Assembly: GCF_014284195.1 (NCBI RefSeq)
Contig: NZ_JACOGC010000002.1
Location: forward strand, 800,263 to 864,262
Origin: Cognatundibacterium griseum
GTDB lineage: Bacteria; Pseudomonadota; Gammaproteobacteria; Burkholderiales; Burkholderiaceae_D
Length of the DNA: 64,000 bases
Direction: 5' to 3'
Shown: one piece after another, positions 54,084 through 63,891 of the stretch
How positions within the stretch are numbered: position 1 is the first letter of the stretch
How the letters are laid out: each line of letters opens with the position of its first letter
Made by a program: the position numbers and the translations under genes
The notes under the pieces: generated by a model
Database searches by the model: none
The model's input: only the letters and a program-made list of their open reading frames with translations
Told to the model about the DNA's origin: nothing

Positions 54084-57000
54084 TCGCCAAACTGATACGC
54101 TGGTCGATCGCTAACCGTTTTCTGGTGCTGTTAGCGACGCTGATGCTGGCCACCTGGGGCATCTGGTCGTTGTCGCGTACGCCGCTCGATGCGATTCCCG
54201 ATCTCTCCGATGTGCAGGTGATTATCCGCACCAGTTATCCAGGCCAGGCGCCGCAGATCGTCGAAAACCAGATCACCTATCCGCTCACCACTACCATGCT
54301 GTCGGTGCCGGGGGCAAAGACCGTACGCGGCTATTCTTTTTTCGGCGATTCGTTTGTGTATGTGTTGTTTGAAGACGGCACCGATCTGTACTGGGCGCGC
54401 TCGCGCGTGCTCGAATACCTGAATCAGGTGCAGTCGCGCTTGCCACCGCAGGCCAAGACTTCGTTGGGGCCGGATGCGACCGGCGTCGGCTGGGTCTATG
54501 AGTATGCGCTGGTGGACCGTAGCGGCAAGATGGATTTGTCGCAATTGCGCACCCTACAGGACTGGTTTTTGAAGTTCGAATTAAAATCGGTGCCGAATGT
54601 CGCTGAGGTTGCCAGCATAGGCGGCATGGTGCGCCAATACCAGATTCAGCTCGATCCCGATAAGCTGCGTGCATACAATATTTCGCATAGTAAGATTATC
54701 GAGGCCGTGCAAAAAGCGAATCAGGAGAGCGGCGGCTCGGTGCTGGAACTGGGCGAAGCCGAATACATGGTGCGTGCGTCCGGCTATCTGAAATCACTGG
54801 ACGATTTCCGCCAAATACCGTTAATGGCGACCGATGCCGGCATTAGCGTGCGACTGGGCGATGTCGCCCGCATCCAGGTCGGTCCGGAAATGCGGCGCGG
54901 CATCGCGGATCTGAATGGCGAAGGGGAAGTGGCCGGCGGTGTCATCGTGATGCGTTCAGGTAAAAATGCGCTGGAAGCGATCGGTGCCGTCAAGGCAAAA
55001 CTGGAAAAGCTTCAATCCAGCCTGCCGCCCGGTGTAGAAATCATTACTACCTACGATCGCTCGAATCTGATCAAACGCGCGGTGAGTAATCTGCAAGACA
55101 AGCTGATTGAGGAATTTATCGTCGTGGCGATTGTCTGTGCGATTTTCTTATTCCATTTACGTTCAGCGCTGGTCGCGATCATCACTTTGCCTGTCGGCAT
55201 TTTGATGGCCTTTACTGTGATGTACTATCAAGGCGTCAATGCCAACATCATGTCGCTGGGCGGCATAGCGATCGCCGTCGGGGCCATGGTCGATGCGGCG
55301 GTGGTGATGATAGAAAACGCGCACAAGCATATCGAGGCCTGGAAACATCGCCATCCCGGCGCAGCTTTGCAAGGCGATGCGCATTGGCGAGTGATCGGCG
55401 ATGCGGCCAGTGAGGTCGGACCGGCATTGTTTTTTTCGCTGCTGATCATCGTACTGTCTTTTATTCCGGTGTTTACGCTGGAGGCGCAGGAAGGACGCTT
55501 GTTTTCTCCGCTGGCATTCACCAAAACCTATGCAATGGCGGCAGCCGCAGCGTTGGCGGTCACGCTGATTCCGATATTGATGGGTTATCTGATACGCGGC
55601 AAGATACCGGACGAGCAAAAAAATCCGCTGAACCGATTTCTGATCGCGCTGTATCGCCCTTTACTCGATTGGGTGCTGCGCTTCCCCAAGCTGACGCTGT
55701 TGGCAGCCGCATTGGTTGCGGTGATGTCCGTGTGGCCGATGACGCGGCTGGGCGGCGAATTCATGCCGCCATTGGATGAAGGCGATTTGCTGTATATGCC
55801 GTCGGCATTGCCTGGTATCGCAGCCGGTAAGGTTTCCGAGTTGCTGCAGCAAACCGACCGGCTGATCAAAACCGTGCCGGAAGTGCAAAGCGTGTTCGGC
55901 AAAGCAGGGCGGGCCGAATCGGCAACCGATCCGGCACCGTTGGAAATGTTTGAAACGACCATACAATTCAAACCTCGTACGCAATGGCGGGCCGGTATGA
56001 CGACCGAAAAACTGATCGCCGAACTCGACCGTATCGTCAAGGTTCCGGGACTGGCGAATATCTGGGTGCCGCCGATCAGGAATCGTATCGACATGCTGGC
56101 AACCGGCATCAAAAGCCCGGTAGGGATAAAAGTGTCTGGTACCGATCTGAAGGAAATCGACCGCATTGCCAGCCAGATCGAACACGTCGTTAAACAAGTG
56201 CCCGGCGTTTCTTCGGCATTGGCTGAACGTTTGAATGGCGGGCGCTATATCGACGTCGACATCAATCGTGACATTGCCGCGCGTTATGGCATGAATATCG
56301 CCGATGTGCAAAGCATCGTCTCGGCAGCCATAGCCGGCGACAACATCGGCGAGACGGTCGAAGGTTTGCAGCGTTTCCCCATCAACGTTCGCTATCCGCG
56401 CGAACTGCGCGATTCTCTCGAAAAATTGCGGCAGTTGCCGCTGCTGACCGAGCGCGGTGCACAAATCCGTTTGGGCGACATCGCCACGATCCGTATCAAC
56501 GATGGGCCGCCGATGCTGAAAAGCGAAAATGCTCGTTTATCTGGGTGGATTTATGTCGATATTCGCGACCGAGACTTGAACTCGGTCGTGAAAGATATGC
56601 AGATTAGCGTTGCGAAGGAAGTTCGTTTACCGGCCGCATATTCGCTGACCTGGTCCGGCCAATTTGAATATCTGGAGCGTGCAACCGCTAAATTGACAAT
56701 AGTGGTGCCGGCAACCTTGTTCATCATCTTTGTCTTACTGTACATGACTTTTAAACGCATCGATGAAGCGGCACTGATCATGGCAACCTTGCCTTTCGCA
56801 CTGGCTGGCGGGGTGTGGTTATTGTGGGCGCTCGGCCATAATCTGTCGGTCGCCAGCGGAGTCGGTTTCATTGCCTTGGCCGGCGTGTCCGCCGAATTCG
56901 GTGTCATCATGCTGCTGTATTTGAAGCATGCGTGGGAAGCACGCCTGAATACTGGCATAGTAACGGAATATGACTTGCTGGAGGCGATCCGTGAAGGCGC

Positions 57001-57229
57001 TGTGCTGCGCGTGCGACCGAAGGCGATGACGGTCGCCGTCATCATCGCTGGCCTGCTACCCATTATGCTGGGTACCGGGACCGGATCCGAAGTAATGCAG
57101 AGAATAGCGGCACCGATGGTCGGCGGGATGCTGACCGCGCCTTTACTTTCGATGTTCGTAGTACCGGCGGTGTATCTGTTGCTGCGGCGACGGAAAATCC
57201 CGGGGAAGTCAAAAGAATCAAGCAACTGA
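54080..57229 (+). CDS. cusA: CusA-type heavy-metal RND efflux pump
   Basis: Proton-driven trimeric pump exporting Cu(I)/Ag(I) across the envelope, 1049 residues, with the ATG overlapping the cusB stop. It begins [18 protein letters not shown] and has the HME-RND features [26 protein letters not shown], the proton-relay Asp in [20 protein letters not shown] and [21 protein letters not shown]. The [18 protein letters not shown] block is closer to monovalent-metal CusA than to CzcA. It sits in the cusCBA order with CopC and CopD after it. Confidence 0.94.
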   Translation: MIAKLIRWSIANRFLVLLATLMLATWGIWSLSRTPLDAIPDLSDVQVIIRTSYPGQAPQIVENQITYPLTTTMLSVPGAKTVRGYSFFGDSFVYVLFEDGTDLYWARSRVLEYLNQVQSRLPPQAKTSLGPDATGVGWVYEYALVDRSGKMDLSQLRTLQDWFLKFELKSVPNVAEVASIGGMVRQYQIQLDPDKLRAYNISHSKIIEAVQKANQESGGSVLELGEAEYMVRASGYLKSLDDFRQIPLMATDAGISVRLGDVARIQVGPEMRRGIADLNGEGEVAGGVIVMRSGKNALEAIGAVKAKLEKLQSSLPPGVEIITTYDRSNLIKRAVSNLQDKLIEEFIVVAIVCAIFLFHLRSALVAIITLPVGILMAFTVMYYQGVNANIMSLGGIAIAVGAMVDAAVVMIENAHKHIEAWKHRHPGAALQGDAHWRVIGDAASEVGPALFFSLLIIVLSFIPVFTLEAQEGRLFSPLAFTKTYAMAAAAALAVTLIPILMGYLIRGKIPDEQKNPLNRFLIALYRPLLDWVLRFPKLTLLAAALVAVMSVWPMTRLGGEFMPPLDEGDLLYMPSALPGIAAGKVSELLQQTDRLIKTVPEVQSVFGKAGRAESATDPAPLEMFETTIQFKPRTQWRAGMTTEKLIAELDRIVKVPGLANIWVPPIRNRIDMLATGIKSPVGIKVSGTDLKEIDRIASQIEHVVKQVPGVSSALAERLNGGRYIDVDINRDIAARYGMNIADVQSIVSAAIAGDNIGETVEGLQRFPINVRYPRELRDSLEKLRQLPLLTERGAQIRLGDIATIRINDGPPMLKSENARLSGWIYVDIRDRDLNSVVKDMQISVAKEVRLPAAYSLTWSGQFEYLERATAKLTIVVPATLFIIFVLLYMTFKRIDEAALIMATLPFALAGGVWLLWALGHNLSVASGVGFIALAGVSAEFGVIMLLYLKHAWEARLNTGIVTEYDLLEAIREGAVLRVRPKAMTVAVIIAGLLPIMLGTGTGSEVMQRIAAPMVGGMLTAPLLSMFVVPAVYLLLRRRKIPGKSKESSN

Positions 57230-57289
57230 GATCGCTGGTCGTACGATAGAATTCACCGACAATTTTTTGGAGCTCAAAGGAAAACAGAT

Positions 57290-57640
57290 ATGTTCAAACG
57301 TATGCTATCGGTAGCAGGTATTCTCTGCATCCTATTCATCGGACAGGCGCATGCCCATGCGATGCTGGAAAACTCGTCGCCGGCAAATAACGCGGTGCTG
57401 GCGACTGCGCCCAAAAATTTCTCTTTGACTTTTGGTCATCCAACCAAATTGATCATGCTCAAACTCGTCAAAGGCGAGGAGGTCATTCTGCTGCGCGTCG
57501 ATAGTGAGCACGGCGCGAAAGGATTTTCTATTCCTTTGCCTTCACTAGGGCCAGGTAAATATGCAGCGACCTGGAGCACGCTGTCCGACGACGGTCATCC
57601 GATGAAGGGAACCATCACCTTTACCTTGACCGGAAAATAA
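57290..57640 (+). CDS. copC: CopC copper-binding periplasmic protein
   Basis: A 116-residue periplasmic protein. Signal peptide ends at QAHA, so the mature protein starts HAMLENSSPANNAV with the N-terminal His used by CopC to bind Cu(II). The C-terminal WSTLSDDGHPMKGTITFTL is the conserved CopC end, with another His ligand. It is followed 2 bp later by copD, the usual pair. Confidence 0.94.
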   Translation: MFKRMLSVAGILCILFIGQAHAHAMLENSSPANNAVLATAPKNFSLTFGHPTKLIMLKLVKGEEVILLRVDSEHGAKGFSIPLPSLGPGKYAATWSTLSDDGHPMKGTITFTLTGK

Positions 57641-57642
57641 GC

Positions 57643-58560
57643 GTGAATCATGCGCTGTATTCTTTATGGCTGAATGCAGACGGCTGGCAGCTTGCCGCTG
57701 TGCTGGCAAAGACGCTGACCTATGGCGCATGTTTTGCGGCCAGCGGCGGCGTATTTTTTAGTTTTCTTTTCAGGCGATGGTCGGATGCTGCGGATTTGGC
57801 TGGTAGTCGTCGCTTCATCGGCAAAGCGGCGCTGTTCGCGCTGATGCTGACTGCGATTCGAATATTCATATCCAGCGGTATGTTGAGCGACGACTGGCGC
57901 GGCATGTTCGATGTTCAAATATTGCGCATGCAGCTGATCTCCAGCGAAGGTACGGCGCTCGGCTTGCGCGTGCTGGGCTTGCTACTGATATGGGGTTGGG
58001 TCGGCCGACGCACCAGCGATCAGTTCACTGTACTGGTGTCGACTGGATCTGTGCTGGTGAGTGCATCGTTTGGACTGGTCGGACATGTGCACGAATTAAA
58101 TGGCCTGCGCGCTGTCGCTGCACAATGTCTGATCGTGTTGCATTTATTGGCGGTCGCATTCTGGTTGGGAGCGCTTTGGCCTCTCTATCAAATCTGCGAC
58201 GAAAGCAATACGCTCAAAATTGCAAGAATCGCTGTCCGGTTCGGACAATTGGCTGCCTACGTTGTCGCGCTCCTGTTTTTTGCCGGGCTGTCGTTATTAT
58301 GGCTGCTGCTGGGGTTTTCTGCGGGTGCGTGGCAATCGGATTATGCGCAATTAATGATGGTGAAGCTCGTGGCGGTGTGCATGCTGCTGGGATTGGCTGC
58401 ACTGAATAAATGGCGCCTGACGCCAGCGTTGCAGCGAGGCGAATCCTCTGCAGTAGTTCGTCTACGGCGCTCGATTGCCGCCGAGGTCGTCGTAGCTGGA
58501 CTGATTTTATTGATGACAGCTTGTTTCACGACGTTGACCGGGCCGCCGATGCTGGCATAA
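57643..58560 (+). CDS. copD: CopD-type copper import/resistance membrane protein
   Basis: A 305-residue inner-membrane protein with about eight hydrophobic helices and the CopD block HLLAVAFWLGALWPLY plus GHVHELNG. Works with CopC; in the family the pair imports copper to the cytoplasm or supports resistance. The start is GTG 57643. It is the last gene of the copper cluster; the integrase gene follows on the other strand. Confidence 0.9.
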   Translation: MNHALYSLWLNADGWQLAAVLAKTLTYGACFAASGGVFFSFLFRRWSDAADLAGSRRFIGKAALFALMLTAIRIFISSGMLSDDWRGMFDVQILRMQLISSEGTALGLRVLGLLLIWGWVGRRTSDQFTVLVSTGSVLVSASFGLVGHVHELNGLRAVAAQCLIVLHLLAVAFWLGALWPLYQICDESNTLKIARIAVRFGQLAAYVVALLFFAGLSLLWLLLGFSAGAWQSDYAQLMMVKLVAVCMLLGLAALNKWRLTPALQRGESSAVVRLRRSIAAEVVVAGLILLMTACFTTLTGPPMLA

Positions 58561-58626
58561 CGGCACATGGTGGTAATAGCAAAAACGTCGATTTAGTTAC
58601 AGCCAGGATGAGGAATCGTACGTTGT

Positions 58627-59607
58627 CTACGGTGTACTCCGTAGGATTTTACACGCTGGCATAGCGGCTTGTTCGGTCAAGCTGGTTTCGATACGAAGCC
58701 GAGCGAACGGGTCGGCACCTTCAACATAGCGCATAGCAGATTGCACGTTTTTCCAGCCAACATATTCCATCAGTGTTTTGATGTCCCAGCCATTGGCCGT
58801 TGCCCAATTTGCAAATCCTCGCCGCAAGGAGTGCGCGCTGTATTGCGTCGGCGATTCAATGCCGGCATGGTGAAACAACGATCGCAACAAAGGGATCAAG
58901 CTGTCCGCATGCAATCCGTCCTGGCTGACATGACCCCAGCGATCAATTGCGCGAAATACCGGTCCAGCCTTCAGGTCGGCCAATTCGATCCAATCCAGAT
59001 AGGCAGATACTGGGCATAATTGGGACAATGCCGGTACCTTGAAGCTGCTGCCCTTGAATTGCCGGTCGGCTTTGGTTTGCGGAAAGTAGCAACTCATTCC
59101 TTCACCAGACACGACGTCGACGTGCTCGATCCGCATTCGAGTGAGTTCGTCACCGCGAAAACCGCGCCAGAAGCCCAGCAACAAAATCGCTTTGTTCCGA
59201 ACATGGCGTAGTTCGTCGGCACGCTTGCCGGTTAGGTGCGACGTCTCGATGGCTTGGTCCAGCCAGTCGACGACTCGGGTCAACTGCTCCATTTGCAGCG
59301 GTTTGGCGCGTTTTTCTTGTGCGGGATGTAGTGCCTGAATACCGCGAAACACTTTGCGCACAATAGGAGCCTTGGTAGGGTCAGGGAATCCTTGGGCGAT
59401 ATGCCACTGTGCGAGTGCCGCCAGACGTTGACGCAGTGTGTTGATGGAAAGCGACTCGGCATGATCTGCCAGATAGCGCGCTACACTGTCTGCCGTTGCC
59501 GGCAGAAAGCCACCCCATTCAACCTCAAAATGACGCACAGCAGACTGATAGCTGCTGCGCGTGTTATCCCTGGTCGCTGCGTGAACGTATTGATCGAGTT
59601 TGTTCAT
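58627..59607 (-). CDS. Tyrosine recombinase / integrase
   Basis: A 326-residue site-specific recombinase with an N-terminal SAM-like domain (SYQSAVRHFEVEW) and a full catalytic set. Arg151 is in FRGDEL, Lys179 in FPQTKADRQF, His259 and Arg262 in HSLRR, Trp285 in GWKNVQS, and the nucleophile Tyr294 in AMRYVEG. It therefore looks active. It lies between the copper and chromate clusters, facing copD. No att repeat was recognised; the flanking 66 and 97 bp hold no gene. Confidence 0.9.
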   Translation of the reverse strand: MNKLDQYVHAATRDNTRSSYQSAVRHFEVEWGGFLPATADSVARYLADHAESLSINTLRQRLAALAQWHIAQGFPDPTKAPIVRKVFRGIQALHPAQEKRAKPLQMEQLTRVVDWLDQAIETSHLTGKRADELRHVRNKAILLLGFWRGFRGDELTRMRIEHVDVVSGEGMSCYFPQTKADRQFKGSSFKVPALSQLCPVSAYLDWIELADLKAGPVFRAIDRWGHVSQDGLHADSLIPLLRSLFHHAGIESPTQYSAHSLRRGFANWATANGWDIKTLMEYVGWKNVQSAMRYVEGADPFARLRIETSLTEQAAMPACKILRSTP

Positions 59608-59704
59608 GATGATTTTTGGACTACCTTCCCCTGATCATACACAATGCTATCTTGATTTTATGTAGGCAAACCGAAGTCTCTCATTGATTCAAGCTCTCAT
59701 CGAC

Positions 59705-60751
59705 CTAATGTTCATGCCGATGATGCGCATCGGGGAAATGCTTGTGACTATGCGTGATCGCTTCATGTCGGTGTGGATGGCTATGCTTGGTGCCGGCAGC
59801 GACGGGAAATTCATGATCGTGAAGATGGTGCTCGTCATGCACGTGTTCGTGCTCATGCTCCATTTCCTCATGTGTATGCTCGTGTTCGTGGTGTTCGGTC
59901 AAATGCAGCCAGATGCCGAGCGCCATGAGTGAGCCTGCCAACAGTAAGGGGGCCGTGACGGGGTCGCCAAGGAGAACAGCCAGCGTGGCACCGATGAATG
60001 GGGCGATTGAAAAATAAGCACCGGTGCGTGCGGTACCCAGGTGGCGCAAACCGACCACAAACAAGGTCAAGCTCACGCCATAGGCCAAGAAACCAACCAC
60101 CATTGCACCGAGACCATAAGGCCAGTGCGGCCATGCCGCCCCAACCAAAAAAGCCAGCGTCAGATTGACCGAACCCGCTACCAAACCCTTGACTGAGGCG
60201 ATCCAAGTAGCATCAGACAAGGATACCTTGCGCGTCAAATTATTATCGATGCCCCAAGCCAGGCAAGCACCTAACACGGCCAACGCCGGCCAGATACTGG
60301 AAAACTCCACCTGGCCAGGCCAACTTAGTACTGCCGCCCCAAGCACAATCACCAGCATACCCAAGGCAATGCGCCGGTCGAAGTTTTCCTTGAAAGCGAA
60401 CCAAGCCAACAAAGCGGTAAAGACGCCTTCAGCATTCAGTAACAGAGATGCACCCGAAGCAGGCATGCCGCTCAGACCTATCATCAGTAAAACAGGAGCG
60501 ATGACTCCGCCACTGACGACTGCTCCGCCGAACCACCATGCTTCGCTACCGGTCAGCTTGGCCGATTCTGCACCTGTGAATAACCGATACAGCGTCAAGC
60601 CCAAGCCTGAACCCAGATACAGTAAGCCTGCCAACATCCAGGGGTTGATACCAGCCAGTAAAAGTTTGGCGAGTGGCGTGCCGGCACCAAATAAGAGGGC
60701 GGCGCCTAAAGCTGCAGAAACGCCGGTGTTATGAGAGTGGAATTGCGACAT
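59705..60751 (-). CDS. EamA/DMT-family transporter with His-rich cytoplasmic tail
   Basis: A 348-residue membrane protein with about ten hydrophobic helices forming two EamA repeats (GAALLFGAGTPLAKLLLAGINPW at the start, LGTARTGAYFSIAPFIGATLAVLLGDP in the second). The last 66 residues contain about 25 His with many Glu and Asp (for example EHEHVHDEHHLHDHEF), a likely metal-binding tail. I chose ATG 60751; an ATG at 60820 is less likely. It is divergent from chrB. Nickel, cobalt or zinc handling is plausible but not shown. Confidence 0.85.
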   Translation of the reverse strand: MSQFHSHNTGVSAALGAALLFGAGTPLAKLLLAGINPWMLAGLLYLGSGLGLTLYRLFTGAESAKLTGSEAWWFGGAVVSGGVIAPVLLMIGLSGMPASGASLLLNAEGVFTALLAWFAFKENFDRRIALGMLVIVLGAAVLSWPGQVEFSSIWPALAVLGACLAWGIDNNLTRKVSLSDATWIASVKGLVAGSVNLTLAFLVGAAWPHWPYGLGAMVVGFLAYGVSLTLFVVGLRHLGTARTGAYFSIAPFIGATLAVLLGDPVTAPLLLAGSLMALGIWLHLTEHHEHEHTHEEMEHEHEHVHDEHHLHDHEFPVAAGTKHSHPHRHEAITHSHKHFPDAHHRHEH

Positions 60752-60847
60752 CGTGTCGATTTCTAACGGAAGGGTAAATAAAAAGAGTGGGGTTACAGCA
60801 TTGTAGCGGCTGCAAATCAAATTTTTGAAATAAGCTCAATAAATTAT

Positions 60848-60861
60848 GTAGCGTTTACTAC
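60848..60861. promoter_or_regulatory. Short inverted repeat upstream of chrB
   Basis: GTAG-CGTTTA-CTAC, four pairs around six bases, 24 bp before the chrB start in the 134-bp divergent space. ChrB proteins regulate their own operon in related systems, so this is a candidate operator, but the repeat is short. Confidence 0.3.
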
Positions 60862-60885
60862 TTTCTTGTATTAATCTTTACTTCC

Positions 60886-61842
60886 ATGAGCATACTACTA
60901 CTGATTCTTTCCCTTCCCACCGAAAATGCTGCAACACGCATGCGCGCCTGGCGCGCCTTGAAGGCGTCCGGTGCTGCAGTGCTGCGCGATGGCGTTTACT
61001 TGATGCCGGACCGGCCTGGCTGTCGCAGCGCTTTGGAAGCGATCGCTGCTGACTTAATCGGCAGCGGCGGCAGTTCTTACGTGTTGCTTGCCGAACCCAC
61101 TAATGGTGCCGACTTCAGTCGGCTGTTCGACCGCAGCGACGACTATGCAGCACTGATGGTCGAAGTGGTACAGGCGCGTACGCAACTAACCGAAGCTAGC
61201 CTGCCCGACATACTCAAACAGGTGCGTCGCCTACGCAAGACCTTTAGCGGCATGATAGAAATCGATTTTTATCCCGGCGAAGCACAGCGTCAGACCGATC
61301 AGGCGCTAGAGGAGCTGGAGCTGGCCTGCGCCCGCGTTTCGGCCCCGGATGAGCCGCATGCGATTTCCCATGTGATAGGCCGATTGTCGGTTGCCGACTA
61401 TCAAGGCCGTACCTGGGCTACGCGTCGCCGCCCTTGGGTGGACAGACTGGCATGTGCTTGGCTGATCCGTCGTTTCATCGACTCCAACGCAGACATTCTG
61501 TGGTTAGCCAGCCCAGCCGATTGTCCGATGGATGCGTTGGGTTTCGATTTTGATGGTGCGACCTTCAGCCACGTCGGCAGCCGGGTCAGTTTCGAAGTGT
61601 TGCTGACCAGTTTTGTACTGGAACAGCCCGGTCTGCAGCGACTAGGTCAACTTGTTCACTATCTGGATGTGGGCGGAGTGCAGCCGCCGGAAGCGGTCGG
61701 TGTCGAAAGCATTTTGGCCGGCTTGCGTAATGCGATCCAAGACGATGACCAACTGCTCACAGCGGCTAATGCGGTATTTGACAGCCTCCTGCTCAGCTTT
61801 CAAGGTGAGTTAGTATCTAAACCAGTGGAGAACACCAAGTGA
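60886..61842 (+). CDS. chrB: ChrB chromate-responsive regulator/resistance protein
   Basis: A 318-residue protein with the ChrB N-terminal domain (LILSLPTENAATRMRAWRALKASGAAVLRDGVYLMP) and the C-terminal domain (TRRRPWVDRLACAWLIRRFIDSNADILWL; FDFDGATFSHVGSRVSFEVLL). ChrB senses chromate and regulates the chr operon. Its stop TGA overlaps the chrA GTG start by four bases. Confidence 0.93.
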   Translation: MSILLLILSLPTENAATRMRAWRALKASGAAVLRDGVYLMPDRPGCRSALEAIAADLIGSGGSSYVLLAEPTNGADFSRLFDRSDDYAALMVEVVQARTQLTEASLPDILKQVRRLRKTFSGMIEIDFYPGEAQRQTDQALEELELACARVSAPDEPHAISHVIGRLSVADYQGRTWATRRRPWVDRLACAWLIRRFIDSNADILWLASPADCPMDALGFDFDGATFSHVGSRVSFEVLLTSFVLEQPGLQRLGQLVHYLDVGGVQPPEAVGVESILAGLRNAIQDDDQLLTAANAVFDSLLLSFQGELVSKPVENTK

Positions 61843-63002
61843 ATACTGCAATATCGTCCGCTCCCAGGTACAGCCTGTGGCAATTGCTGTTGTATTTCCT
61901 GCGTCTGGGCACCTTAGGTTTTGGTGGTCCGGTGGCCCTGGTTGGCTACATGCATCGTGATTTGGTTGAACAACGCGGCTGGATTGCTGAAGCTGACTAC
62001 AAAGAAGGGCTGGCCTTGGCACAGATCGCTCCAGGACCGCTGGCGGCGCAGCTGGCCATCTACCTGGGTTACGTGCACTACCGCATATGGGGCGCAACCG
62101 TGGCCGGTTTCGCGTTTGTCATACCGTCCTTCTTGATGGTGGTCGGGCTGGGCTGGGCCTATGTCTCTTACGGCGGCTTGGCTTGGATGCAGGCTGTGTT
62201 CTACGGCGTAGGTGCGGCCGTGATTGGTATCATGGCCATCAGTGCGCACAAGTTATCTACCAAAAACGTGGGAAGCGACAAGCTCTTGTGGGTGATCTTT
62301 GTTGCATTAGCTGCAGTCACCATCATCACTCAATCTGAAATTGCCTGGCTGTTCATCGCGGCTGGCGTGCTGGTCTGGGTGGTGCGCATAAAGCCGCGCC
62401 TGGGCACGACGACGAATCTGTGCCTTGCACCGCTACCGCTGGCGGGCTGGCTAGGGGGGGATCCGAACTTGCTGTGGCAAATCCTACTGTTCTTCACCAA
62501 GGCCGGCGCCTTCGTGTTCGGGTCGGGTCTGGCCGTTGTTCCTTTTCTGTACGGTGGCGTCGTCACCGAACACCATTGGCTCACGGACAAACAATTCGTC
62601 GATGCCGTAGCCGTGGCGATGATTACGCCGGGGCCGGTGGTGATCACGACGGGCTTCATCGGCTACTTGGTGGCTGGCTTCCCCGGTGCAGTCATGGCAG
62701 CGGGAGCGACCTTCTTGCCTTGTTACCTGATCACTGTCATTGCGGCGCCACATTTCAAAAAATACGGTAAGCGACCCGCGTTGATCGCTTTTGTCGATGG
62801 TATTACGGCCGCCGCAGTGGGAGCGATTGCCGGCTCGGTGGTCGTGCTCGCACAACGCTCGATCACGGATGTGCCAACCGCCGCGCTGGCTCTGATAACG
62901 GCAGTATTGCTGTGGAAGTTCAAGAAACTCCAAGAACCCTACATCGTTGCCGGTGCTGCGCTGATTGGACTGGCGATGTATCCCTTGATGCATCACGTAT
63001 AA
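61839..63002 (+). CDS. chrA: ChrA chromate efflux transporter
   Basis: Inner-membrane CHR-family transporter that expels chromate, 387 residues, built from two repeated halves. The first has LRLGTLGFGGPVALVGYMHRDLVEQRGWI and GLALAQIAPGPLAAQLAIYLGY; the second has FFTKAGAFVFGSGLAVVPFL and DAVAVAMITPGPVVITTGFIGY. Start is GTG overlapping chrB. Length and both motif sets are complete, so it should be functional. Confidence 0.96.
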   Translation: MNTAISSAPRYSLWQLLLYFLRLGTLGFGGPVALVGYMHRDLVEQRGWIAEADYKEGLALAQIAPGPLAAQLAIYLGYVHYRIWGATVAGFAFVIPSFLMVVGLGWAYVSYGGLAWMQAVFYGVGAAVIGIMAISAHKLSTKNVGSDKLLWVIFVALAAVTIITQSEIAWLFIAAGVLVWVVRIKPRLGTTTNLCLAPLPLAGWLGGDPNLLWQILLFFTKAGAFVFGSGLAVVPFLYGGVVTEHHWLTDKQFVDAVAVAMITPGPVVITTGFIGYLVAGFPGAVMAAGATFLPCYLITVIAAPHFKKYGKRPALIAFVDGITAAAVGAIAGSVVVLAQRSITDVPTAALALITAVLLWKFKKLQEPYIVAGAALIGLAMYPLMHHV

Positions 63003-63013
63003 GGACGCCCCCA

Positions 63014-63757
63014 ATGACTCAATCCGTCGACTTGTCTCGTCGTTCTGCATTGCAGGCAGCCATTGCTGCGACTGCTGTTGCGGCCTCCGGCGCGGCATTG
63101 GCCCAACCATCTCAGGATCAGGAGAAAACGATTATGAGCATCATTCCCGCCTTTGAGAGTCAATCTTCACTCAAACCACTTTCCTTCGACCCTGCAAAAT
63201 TGCCAGGGCTATCAGAGCGCATGCTCCGTTCTCATTGGGAAAACAATTACGGCGGCTCGGTCAAGGCATTGGGCGTCGCCAAGAAGCAACTTGCAGAAGC
63301 GTTGGCCAATAAGGACACGCCGCCCTTCATCTATAACGACTTAAAGCGCGAGCAATTACTGCGCACCGGCTCTGTCGTATTTCACGAATTTTATTTCGAC
63401 AACCTCGGCGGCAATGGCCAAGCTGGTGCCAAAGAGCGCAAGACCATTGCCGATGCTTTCGGCAGCTTCGACACCTGGGAAACCGAGTTCCGCCGCATCG
63501 GTGCTGGCTTGGGTGGCGGTTCGGGCTGGGTTATGCTCGGCTATAACACGCACACCCGACAGCTGGAAAACTACTGGTTGGCCGATCATGCCCATGGCCC
63601 CGCAGCGACCTTACCCATTTTGGTCATGGATATGTACGAGCACTCTTACCAGATGGATTACGGTGCAGCAGCAGCCAAGTACATCGACGCCTTCTTCAAA
63701 AACATCCAATGGGATGCCGTGGCAGCCCGGTTAGAGGCAGCCGACAAGAAGTCATAG
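63014..63757 (+). CDS. chrC: Fe/Mn superoxide dismutase of the chr operon (ChrC type), probably Tat-exported
   Basis: A 247-residue protein with a twin-Arg signal (DLSRRSALQAAIAATAVAASGAALAQP) and then a Fe/Mn superoxide dismutase fold: LRSHWENNYGG, FHEFYFDNLGG, GGGSGWVMLGY, LPILVMDMYEHSYQMDYG. Superoxide dismutases named ChrC are known from chromate operons, where they deal with oxidants from chromate reduction. It lies 11 bp after chrA. A start at the later Met (MSIIPAF) would give a cytoplasmic form. Confidence 0.9.
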   Translation: MTQSVDLSRRSALQAAIAATAVAASGAALAQPSQDQEKTIMSIIPAFESQSSLKPLSFDPAKLPGLSERMLRSHWENNYGGSVKALGVAKKQLAEALANKDTPPFIYNDLKREQLLRTGSVVFHEFYFDNLGGNGQAGAKERKTIADAFGSFDTWETEFRRIGAGLGGGSGWVMLGYNTHTRQLENYWLADHAHGPAATLPILVMDMYEHSYQMDYGAAAAKYIDAFFKNIQWDAVAARLEAADKKS

Positions 63758-63801
63758 TTTGGGTGCCCGAACGCCTTTCAAGTAGATATCAGGAGACCGC
63801 C

Positions 63802-63891
63802 ATGCAATGGATCACCCGCGAACGCCCGAAGATAGACCGTATCGCTTGCCCTTGGCTGATTGCGCGCTTCATCGAGGGTGTGCCGGGATAA
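63802..63891 (+). pseudogene. ChrB-domain protein, truncated after 29 codons
   Basis: The frame begins MQWITRERPKIDRIACPWLIARFIEGVPG and stops, with CAGGAGA before the ATG. The sequence is the start of a short ChrB-C-terminal-type protein of about 150 residues found in chr operons. Homology ends near 63878, where foreign sequence starts, so an insertion broke the gene. It is the fourth gene of the operon. Confidence 0.8.
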
